IMG/VR virus record: IMGVR_UViG_3300011114_000490
Span: 1 to 29,373 of that record
Origin: a virus
DNA length: 29,373 bases
Direction: 5' to 3' (one strand)
The notes under the pieces were generated by a model, which saw nothing but the letters and a program-made list of their open reading frames with translations, had not been told where the DNA came from and searched no databases. Both the position numbers and the translations under genes were made by a program. This document shows, piece by piece, positions 1 to 5,264 of the stretch. Each line of letters starts with the position of its first letter. Positions within the stretch are counted from its first letter, which is position 1.

Positions 1-564
1 GGCTTGGCCGTCGATGAATTGGATGTCGGTTAAGTAGCCGGAGAAGTAATCAGTATATGGATCCCACGACCAGCGACTTATTGTATGCACGTCTGTAACA
101 TTTATAAAAGTATCAGTATTTTGCGCAATATAGTCCGCAGTATCTAAGGCAGTTATTTTACTGCCGTTTACATATAGAGAATATCTATTTTCAGGTGTTA
201 CTTGTGTAGTATCAACAGAAACTAGAATGTGATACCAAGCAGATGTATCACGAAATACTTGCGTTGTGATTAATCTATTGTATCCCCCAGATGCAAATTC
301 AAGTTTATCTGATGGATTAAATCCGATAGATGTTGTCGTAAGGCTTGTGTTGGATGAATCAGCACAAAATATATATTGGTAAGCGCCCAACTTGCTTCTT
401 TTGAGCCAGCAAGCAAATGTCCACGTCCTCCTATTTCCCGCTACTGCCGGAGTTCGGGACAAGTAGGCACTGTCACTACTATTGCAGCGAAGCGAACGTT
501 GTATCTGGTAGCTGCCAGCGTCGCCATACATTAACAAAGGATTAGCGCAACCTGGAACTGTCAT
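1..564 (-). CDS. LamG/concanavalin-like tail fibre protein, 3' end cut by window
   Basis: A reading frame opens with ATG at 562-564 and stays open for 188 codons to the window edge, so the N-terminus is present and the C-terminus is missing. The protein starts MTVPGCANPLLMYGDAGSY and then shows the pattern SLRCNSSDSAYLSRTPA, VAGNRRTWTFACWLKRSKLG, followed by WYHILVSVD and LYVNGSKI. This succession (sugar-binding lectin-like jelly roll, with the 'NRRTWT..W.KR' strand and the 'W.hi...D' strand) is typical of LamG-type (Laminin_G_3-like) domains in phage fibres, which bind surface glycans. The end of the visible part, YLTDIQFIDGQA, is the usual last strand of such a domain. It starts two bases after the stop of the preceding fibre gene and is probably co-translated. 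Role in host recognition is inferred from the family and the fibre neighbourhood. Confidence 0.75.
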   Translation of the reverse strand, partial: MTVPGCANPLLMYGDAGSYQIQRSLRCNSSDSAYLSRTPAVAGNRRTWTFACWLKRSKLGAYQYIFCADSSNTSLTTTSIGFNPSDKLEFASGGYNRLITTQVFRDTSAWYHILVSVDTTQVTPENRYSLYVNGSKITALDTADYIAQNTDTFINVTDVHTISRWSWDPYTDYFSGYLTDIQFIDGQA

Positions 565-566
565 GT

Positions 567-884
567 TTACTGCTTAAGATCGTTGATAAGCTGGCAAGCA
601 ATGCTTGTACTTGTACGTACAGTATACCCAATTAAGTCAATAGCATTACCGGCAGTACTTAAGCTCTTTGCTGATTGACCATTCGGAAACTTCCAGTAGC
701 TGCCGTAGCTCATAATGCGGCTGCCTGTTGCATCCTGAATAATATAAATCAAACCGCTCTGTCCAACAGTCATGTTGGTTGGATTGGCCAGGGTTCGTGG
801 AGTACCGGTCAGTGTAACTGTGAAATTATTTGCAACGCTAAAGTCAGGCGTTATTGTGGATGCATCTGTAAGTGTTGAAATATT
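567..884 (-). repeat. Copy 1 of a shared fibre C-terminal module
   Basis: This segment encodes the last ~105 residues of the 276-residue fibre. It aligns by eye, with few gaps, to the end of the 472-residue fibre (2569-2877): STITPDF, the NNF.VTL strand, ANP.N.T.GQSG, QD.TGSR and YGSYWKF are common to both. Confidence 0.75.
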
Positions 885-1397
885 CATGGCAGCCGTACCA
901 CTGACATAAATCTTTGTGCCACCTACTGGTGCACCTACAACAAAATTACCATTTGCGTCAAAAACTGCACGTTGGACTCCGCCAGTGGTAACGCTGAATT
1001 CGTTTGAGCCGCTACGATAGAAACCAGTGGTTAGGGCATTGTCAAAGGTAATACTTGGTACGCTATTTGAACCATCGGGGAAACTTGCACCGACTGCAAC
1101 AAAATCAGAGCCAGCAAGAACAACACCAAAGAACGCCCAACCGCCGGTTGGTGCAGATGCAAAAACAATATTTGTACCTACCAAATTAAAACCAGCTGCC
1201 CCGGTTGGGTCTGGCTTTTGAATTACACCGTTAACGGATATTAGGCATTGTTGAGGATTAAGCGGGAATGGAACAGGAGAAACACCTGCGATCCTTAATG
1301 GAAATGTCTTTAAAGATCCATTAAAACTACCACTAATGTCATCAATAATCCTATAACTAATGCCAGGCGTTAATGTCGTGTTACCTATATAGCGCAT
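567..1397 (-). CDS. Tail fibre protein with a C-terminal module shared with the 2569-3987 gene
   Basis: This 276-residue protein looks like a fibre or spike subunit. Residues about 50-95 (VNGVIQKPD ... GTNIVFASAPTGGWAFFGV) match the 'surface loop' pattern common in aquatic phage fibres. Residues 114-155 (ITFDNALTTGFYRSGSNEFS, then GVQRAVFDANGNFVVG) resemble shaft repeats seen just before fibre C-terminal domains. Residues about 172-276 carry a module with STLTDASTITPDF, GQSGLIYIIQDATGSR and YGSYWKFPNG that recurs at the end of the 472-residue fibre protein encoded at 2569-3987. The gene lies between the tail assembly chaperone and the LamG fibre with gaps of only a few bases, consistent with one operon. 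The exact receptor or partner cannot be read from the sequence. Confidence 0.75.
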   Translation of the reverse strand: MRYIGNTTLTPGISYRIIDDISGSFNGSLKTFPLRIAGVSPVPFPLNPQQCLISVNGVIQKPDPTGAAGFNLVGTNIVFASAPTGGWAFFGVVLAGSDFVAVGASFPDGSNSVPSITFDNALTTGFYRSGSNEFSVTTGGVQRAVFDANGNFVVGAPVGGTKIYVSGTAAMNISTLTDASTITPDFSVANNFTVTLTGTPRTLANPTNMTVGQSGLIYIIQDATGSRIMSYGSYWKFPNGQSAKSLSTAGNAIDLIGYTVRTSTSIACQLINDLKQ

Positions 1398-1405
1398 AAC
1401 AACAC

Positions 1406-1807
1406 CTACTTGCTTTTTTTCGAGTGCGGACCAGCCGTTGAGGGGGCCTTAGGCCAGCTAACTTCACTTAATTTTACACCGGCAAACGTTTGTGGCAGAT
1501 CGCGCAACTGCTGTCTATAAGAAACCCAAGCGGCTTGATCAACAGTACAACCAGAAGTAACAGTCCAATCTGTTGACTTAAGAATGTAATTACGTTTTAG
1601 TATGATATTTTCCCAGGAAGAATCATCAAGTTGAAGTACGCGTTCCTCAAAAACACGCCACTCTAGCTCTCTAAGCCTTTCTAAAATGTGGTCAATTGTG
1701 TTTGAATACTTAACTTCCCTTAGTTCATCGTTGCTTGCAATATCATGCCTTAGATCTTGTACCTGTTTATACAGGATGTCAATATCACTGATTGTTGTAA
1801 GTCCCAT
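1406..1807 (-). CDS. Phage tail assembly chaperone (APC-like)
   Basis: The 133-residue product has a long charged N-terminal helix (residues about 8-65, predicted coiled coil) and a C-terminal segment RNYILKSTDWTVTSG followed by AAWVSYRQQLRDLPQTF. The 'R..lL..tDWt ... W..YRq.LRdlP' signature is that of the phage tail assembly chaperone family (Phage_tail_APC, PF16778), usually found at the end of tail fibre proteins or as separate small proteins beside them and thought to help fibre folding or attachment. The tail is basic (KKSK). It lies directly between fibre genes, which fits that role. The N-terminal helical half is longer than the minimal domain and may provide the oligomerisation or partner-binding part. 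Family assignment is by motif only. Confidence 0.75.
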   Translation of the reverse strand: MGLTTISDIDILYKQVQDLRHDIASNDELREVKYSNTIDHILERLRELEWRVFEERVLQLDDSSWENIILKRNYILKSTDWTVTSGCTVDQAAWVSYRQQLRDLPQTFAGVKLSEVSWPKAPSTAGPHSKKSK

Positions 1808-1812
1808 TGTTA

Positions 1813-2157
1813 TTAGGTTTGCTCCAAGTAGCTGACAATAATGTCAAGTGCAGAACCAGTGTCAGAGCTTGCACGTAGAACATCTGAAGAATTCATAATG
1901 TATTTATTACCTTGAATTAATTCAAGAGAAGTACCGGCTGGGACGGGACCGTTCTTTAGAAGAAAGATTGAGTCACTGGTCGCAGGTACCATGTATACAT
2001 TAGCGTTTGCGCTGCTGCCGGTTTTATTAGCAATAAGCACGCTAAGAAGAACAAGAGTTGCTGTCCCTCCGGCTGTCACAATATTTGTAGTCGCACTTGA
2101 AGTTACGTCTGCTGTTAAAAGGCTGGACTTTGTGTTTTTCTTAAAAGTGTTTGCCAT
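1813..2157 (-). CDS. Small virion protein of the fibre cluster, beta-rich
   Basis: This 114-residue protein begins MANTFKKNTKSSLL and then alternates short hydrophobic and Ser/Thr strands (VTAGGTATLVLLSVLIANKT, NVYMVPATSDSIFLLKNGPV, LDIIVSYLEQT). The overall pattern 'N.Y.vp...s..fllkn.pvp.g.sLe.i.g.k.v....D.l...S.....ldi..S.le' is one I recognise as a conserved small structural protein in cyanophages and related marine phages, without a firmly assigned role; it may coat a fibre or shell surface. It begins directly after the stop codon of the upstream gene (2158), with no gap, and ends five bases before the chaperone start, so the three are almost certainly translated from the same message. 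Confidence 0.65.
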   Translation of the reverse strand: MANTFKKNTKSSLLTADVTSSATTNIVTAGGTATLVLLSVLIANKTGSSANANVYMVPATSDSIFLLKNGPVPAGTSLELIQGNKYIMNSSDVLRASSDTGSALDIIVSYLEQT

Positions 2158-2562
2158 TTAACTTAGAGCAATGATTAAGGTGAGTGTATCAGATGAGGTG
2201 GTAGTACCTGCAACGACTAGACTTCCGTTGACCGTCAAGTTACCAGAGAAGGTTGCACTTCCTGACGAATCTATTATAAGCCTTGAAGTACCGTTTGTCA
2301 CCAGGGCAATTTGACCTTGTCCTGGACTGATGATCCCGGTGTTAGAACTATTAGCAAATTTAAGAGCGCAACTGGTTAGGGATCCTGGAGAAAGCGCAGA
2401 ATTAGTACCATCTTCCCTTAGCAACGGAAGCCCACCTAGGGTAAGCGCATCGTGTACTACTGTCGTTAGCTTTACTGTGTCAACAGTAACTTCACCAAGA
2501 GCACCGATAAATGAGGATGTTTGGGCTGTAGTACCGCGCCTGAATTGTACTTGAGTTGCCAT
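2158..2562 (-). CDS. Fibre protein with Mtd-N-like N-terminal domain
   Basis: Of the 134 residues, the first ~55 (MATQVQFRRGTTAQTSSFIG, GEVTVDTVKLTTVVHDALTL, GGLPLLRED) match the N-terminal domain found in the major tropism determinant of Bordetella phages (Mtd_N, PF18454) and in many other phage fibre proteins: 'qfRRGTtaq...F.Ga.GEvtvDt....vvHdg...GG.pl.r'. This domain trimerises and attaches the fibre to the virion. The rest (residues 60-134) is a short shaft with IALVTNGTSRLIIDSSGSAT, ending in TLTLIIALS without a distinct receptor-binding domain. No C-type lectin variable region or template repeat is visible, so there is no sign of a diversity-generating retroelement. It could act as an adaptor onto which other fibres dock. 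Confidence 0.7.
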   Translation of the reverse strand: MATQVQFRRGTTAQTSSFIGALGEVTVDTVKLTTVVHDALTLGGLPLLREDGTNSALSPGSLTSCALKFANSSNTGIISPGQGQIALVTNGTSRLIIDSSGSATFSGNLTVNGSLVVAGTTTSSDTLTLIIALS

Positions 2563-2568
2563 GATTTA

Positions 2569-2877
2569 TTATGACACGTTTGTTACTAGTTTAGCCGTAA
2601 TTCTTGTTGATGATTCCACATAATAAACCAAAACATCAACGGCATTGGCGGTAGTTGTTGCGGTAGGTGTGCCGCCAGAAAACTTCCAATAAGACCCATA
2701 TGCAACAGTCCTGGAGCCTGTACCATCTTGAGTTAGAACAATTGCACCACTCTGTCCAGCGGTAAGGTTTGATGGGTTTGCAATCGTAGTACTTGTGCCG
2801 AGTGTAACGGAGAAGTTATTACCTACAGCAAAATCTGGTGTGATTGTTGATGCACTTGTTAGGGCACTGACCGTACC
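2569..2877 (-). repeat. Copy 2 of the shared fibre C-terminal module
   Basis: Encodes residues about 371-472 of the repetitive fibre. It corresponds to the end of the 276-residue fibre encoded at 567-884; both keep STITPDF, NNF.VTL, ANP.N, GQSG, TGSR and YGSYWKF in the same order. Confidence 0.75.
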
Positions 2878-3987
2878 TCTTTGTGCTGCACTAAAACTTT
2901 GCGCAAGACCTAAAACAGCAACCGTACTTGTAGTAGACGGTAGTGTCAGCGTTCCTGAGGCAGCTCCATTTGCAACAAGAGTTGTTGTTCCTGAAACAGA
3001 CCCGCTAAAAACAGTACCGCCTGTACCAGCATTTACAGTTGTTGATGTGATTGCAGTTAACCCAGCAATACTTGTTGCGGTGCTTCCAAGTGCTACAGAA
3101 GTTGAACCAATAGTTACGCTGCTGTTAGCAAGCTGTGCGTTTGGTATTGCGCTTGTACTTAGTACGCCTGTACTACTGTTATAACTGAGTCCTGAGCCTG
3201 CGCCTACGCTTATTGCGCCACGGATGTTTGCGTCTGTTACTACTGTGTACGTAAAGGCGCCAGTGGTGTTGCTATAGCTTAATGATCCGTAACCAGTACC
3301 GCTTGAACTTGCGCTCAGCGAGGTCAATAAAGCTACAGTTCCTGTTGCGGCAGGCAGTGTGATCGTTCCAGATGCAACTGCTGTGGCTACAACTGCTGTT
3401 GTTCCAGATGTGGAGCCAGTGAATACGTGGCCGCCGGTCCCAGCTGTCAGTGTTGTAGCTGTAAGTGCAGTTAAACCGGCAATGCTGGTGGCAGTGGCGC
3501 CAAGGGAAACCGAGGTGCTACCAAGTGTTACAGAACTATTTGCAAGCTGTGCGTTCGGTATTGCGCTTGTACTTATTATGCCTGTGCTGCTGCTGTAAGT
3601 AAGACCTGAGCCAGCACCAACACTTATGGCACCACGAATGTTCGCGTCGGTAACTACGCTATAAGTAAAGGCGCCAGTAGCTGTACTATACGAAAGACTT
3701 CCGTAACCAGTTCCGCTATTGGATGTACTCAGTGAGCCGCGAATGTTTGCGTCTGTAACTACAGAAAATGTAAATACTCCAGTTGCGCTGCTATAAGCTA
3801 AAGAACCATATCCAGATCCGCTGTTTGCAGCTGAAACAGATGCACGAGCAAGAGCATCAGTGTAATATTTATTTGTTCCTTCCGTTAGATCAGTTGTAGT
3901 GTTTCCAGCAAAATCTAACTTATCGGTAGGAGTGTTTACTTCCTGTAAGTAACCACTAACAAGGGCGATTGCTTTACGAGTTGCCAT
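2569..3987 (-). CDS. Repetitive tail fibre protein (472 aa)
   Basis: The protein starts with MATRKAIALVSGYLQEV and a DLTEGTNKYYTDALARA segment at residues 33-49; the 'LTEG..n.YYTDAra' motif marks many cyanophage and aquatic phage fibres. Residues 54-364 are a repetitive shaft: three copies of a 31-residue unit (SG.GYGSL.YS..TG.FT.. then VVTDANIRG) at about 54-84, 89-119 and 227-257, and two copies of a 103-residue unit (GAISVGAGSGL ... IPNAQLANSSV ... TSIAGLTA) at about 119-221 and 257-359. The shaft is Ser/Thr/Gly/Ala rich and has no Cys. Residues about 371-472 form the C-terminal module shared with the fibre at 567-1397. Function in host attachment is inferred; the modular layout suggests a trimeric beta-structured fibre whose length is set by repeat number. 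Confidence 0.8.
   Translation of the reverse strand: MATRKAIALVSGYLQEVNTPTDKLDFAGNTTTDLTEGTNKYYTDALARASVSAANSGSGYGSLAYSSATGVFTFSVVTDANIRGSLSTSNSGTGYGSLSYSTATGAFTYSVVTDANIRGAISVGAGSGLTYSSSTGIISTSAIPNAQLANSSVTLGSTSVSLGATATSIAGLTALTATTLTAGTGGHVFTGSTSGTTAVVATAVASGTITLPAATGTVALLTSLSASSSGTGYGSLSYSNTTGAFTYTVVTDANIRGAISVGAGSGLSYNSSTGVLSTSAIPNAQLANSSVTIGSTSVALGSTATSIAGLTAITSTTVNAGTGGTVFSGSVSGTTTLVANGAASGTLTLPSTTSTVAVLGLAQSFSAAQRGTVSALTSASTITPDFAVGNNFSVTLGTSTTIANPSNLTAGQSGAIVLTQDGTGSRTVAYGSYWKFSGGTPTATTTANAVDVLVYYVESSTRITAKLVTNVS
2896..3723 (-). repeat. Two tandem 414-bp (138-codon) units in a fibre gene
   Basis: Residues 89-226 (3310-3723) and 227-364 (2896-3309) of the 472-residue fibre are two in-register copies of a 138-residue unit. 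Each holds a YGSL repeat, the VVTDANIRG motif, IPNAQLANSSV and TATSIAGLTA. Many codons differ at third positions, so the duplication is not very recent. Confidence 0.75.
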
Positions 3988-3991
3988 GATA

Positions 3992-4519
3992 TTAACTTAG
4001 TTGGATGGGAAGTTCAGGCCTAACAGCAAGTTGTGTAGAAGCCCCTGCTTCTCCAACTCTTGTTACAAATTGGCCAGCAGTGGAAGGTGGTGTAGTTGTA
4101 ATTGAACCAGCAGATGCTGCAGATAAGAAGTAAGGCACTCCTGGACTTAAACCTGACGTAGCCAAGACACCGCCAATCAAAATGTCAGTTGTTGCGCCAA
4201 TAAGAGTATTTTCTTGTGTAAATCCCAATACTGTGGCTTCATCTACTGTTGAGTTGGCTATTGCCTTAAAAATAGTACCTGTTGGTGTATCTATGTAAAC
4301 TGCTTTTCCTGTTGTAATTGCTTCTCCTGTAACGCATCGAACAACAAGCTTACCGCCAGTTTGAGACGGTAGGCCTTCCTTTAGATCAATCAGTGCATCT
4401 ACCAGGCCTCTGTAGTTAGGTGCGTAAGGCTGACGTGTCATAGTAAGGCCCAAGCCCGACATTAAGTCAACGAGAACAGTAATAGCCCCTTCTATATTGG
4501 GATCGTATCCTGTTGACAT
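3992..4519 (-). CDS. Virion/fibre-associated protein with DUF2190-like beta domain
   Basis: The 175-residue product has a helical N-terminus (residues 5-50, IEGAITVLVDLMSGLGLTM and YRGLVDALIDLKEGLPS) and then a compact beta-type domain: GKLVVRCVTGEAITTGKAVY, ATVLGFTQENTLIGATTDIL and PGVPYFLSAASAGSITTTPP. The order 'g.aI..Gk.Vyid..G.v.ka.......a..vGf......G....v...G.l....gl.pG..yflsa.G.it..pp...Gq...rvG.A' is that of small virion beta-domains found in phage capsid or tail fibre proteins (DUF2190-like or fibre C-terminal pieces). It starts the fibre sub-operon on the minus strand: upstream is a 69-bp divergent gap. A plausible job is a fibre base or linker; this is inference. Confidence 0.6.
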   Translation of the reverse strand: MSTGYDPNIEGAITVLVDLMSGLGLTMTRQPYAPNYRGLVDALIDLKEGLPSQTGGKLVVRCVTGEAITTGKAVYIDTPTGTIFKAIANSTVDEATVLGFTQENTLIGATTDILIGGVLATSGLSPGVPYFLSAASAGSITTTPPSTAGQFVTRVGEAGASTQLAVRPELPIQLS

Positions 4520-4588
4520 AATAATTTTTTTCCTGGTGTTATTCTAAGTTGTTAAATCCTTTAGAATAGATAGAGGAGCAATAAAACA
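4520..4588. promoter_or_regulatory. Divergent intergenic region with 8-bp inverted repeat
   Basis: This 69-bp gap separates the minus-strand gene starting at 4519 from the only plus-strand gene, starting at 4589. It holds a perfect inverted repeat TATTCTAA (4540-4547) and TTAGAATA (4561-4568) around a 13-base AT-rich spacer. Each arm contains a -10-like TAGAAT, one for each direction, but no convincing -35 box lies at the right distance. The plus-strand gene has a GAGGAG ribosome site at 4573-4578, ten bases from its ATG; the minus gene has only AGGA. The repeat could be an operator or paired promoters. The call is by position and motif alone. Confidence 0.35.
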
Positions 4589-4828
4589 ATGCCAATAGAA
4601 ACTGTTTTGACAGGGCTTTCTGCTGGCATCGCAGCTTTTGCCGGTCTTTCAAAGGCACTTCACAATTCTCAAGAACGTCTTAACAGGCGTTTTGAAAAGA
4701 TTGAAACCAATCTTGACATACTGGAAGATCGTGTGATCCGAGATTATGTTCTTAAAGAAGATTTTCTCAGGGAAGTACAGGCTGTGCACAGCAAACTTGA
4801 TCGCATTCTTGATCGAGTAATGCGTTAA
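4589..4828 (+). CDS. Small membrane-anchored coiled-coil protein (lysis/holin-like candidate)
   Basis: This is the only gene on the plus strand. Its 79 residues form a hydrophobic N-terminal segment (residues about 5-24, ETVLTGLSAGIAAFAGLSKA) and a charged coiled coil (residues 28-79) with the pattern RRFEKIETNLDILEDRV ... LREVQAVHSKLDRILDRVM. Small proteins of this layout are common in aquatic phages and are often placed near lysis or tail genes; XhlA-like and holin or spanin-type proteins share the topology, but I see no specific signature. The start is supported by GAGGAG ten bases upstream. It ends tail-to-tail with the gene at 4825-5262, both stop codons using one TTAA palindrome. Because it needs its own promoter and opposes all neighbours, it may be expressed at a different time. 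Confidence 0.6.
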   Translation: MPIETVLTGLSAGIAAFAGLSKALHNSQERLNRRFEKIETNLDILEDRVIRDYVLKEDFLREVQAVHSKLDRILDRVMR

Positions 4829-5262
4829 ATTGCAACCCAACTTGCACTACTTGTAAGGTAAATAAACAAACGGGGTATAGCTAAGTCGTAGTGCAGCTGA
4901 CCGTTTATAGGATTAGATGGTTTCCCTGAATTGACTGACGCCACAGCATTGGTTGCTTGCCAGGTGCTGCCATCAAAGACTTTAAAGATCTTTGTGCTGG
5001 CTGTATCGAGCCAGGACTCCCCCTTGGAGAGGCTGGTATAGCCAGTTGGCGTTAGGTTTGGGGCGGTGCTGCCAACAAAGGTTGGACCGACCTTAATGAG
5101 CCCTCTACCTGATCCTGAGGTGCTATCGGCAAAGTAGAGTCCCGGGTCTCCTGGATTATGGTTTAAAGCCATTTCAACACCATCCGCAAACACGCCAAGT
5201 CGTGTTGGGAAGGGCCGATCATAAAGAAGATCGGAGAAGCGGCTGAGTATTTGAACAGTCAT
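4825..5262 (-). CDS. Tail-associated structural protein (145 aa)
   Basis: The N-terminal half starts MTVQILSRFSDLLYDRPFPT and contains DGVEMALNHNPGDPGLYFAD; the C-terminal part has the pattern LSKGESWLDTASTKIFKVFD and GSTWQATNAV. The 'G..WlDt.s.....y.gs.W' element is frequent in aquatic phage fibre and neck proteins and probably forms a small beta-hairpin domain. The gene follows the large tail protein by two bases and is separated from the fibre genes by the single opposite-strand gene. It is a good candidate for an adaptor joining the tail to the fibres. I do not recognise a family with a defined function. Confidence 0.6.
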   Translation of the reverse strand: MTVQILSRFSDLLYDRPFPTRLGVFADGVEMALNHNPGDPGLYFADSTSGSGRGLIKVGPTFVGSTAPNLTPTGYTSLSKGESWLDTASTKIFKVFDGSTWQATNAVASVNSGKPSNPINGQLHYDLAIPRLFIYLTSSASWVAI

Positions 5263-5264
5263 GG

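Noticed and set aside
2158-2562. Mtd-like N-terminus as a sign of a diversity-generating retroelement
   Set aside because: No reverse transcriptase, template repeat or C-type lectin variable region is seen in the window.
2795-3184. Long open frame on the plus strand opposite the repetitive fibre gene
   Set aside because: It mirrors the Ser/Thr/Ala-rich repeat codons of the minus-strand fibre, has no ribosome site and no recognisable protein pattern.
4649-4840. Minus-strand frame opposite the plus-strand coiled-coil gene
   Set aside because: The plus-strand frame has a ribosome site, a membrane helix and a coiled coil; the minus-strand reading has none of these.
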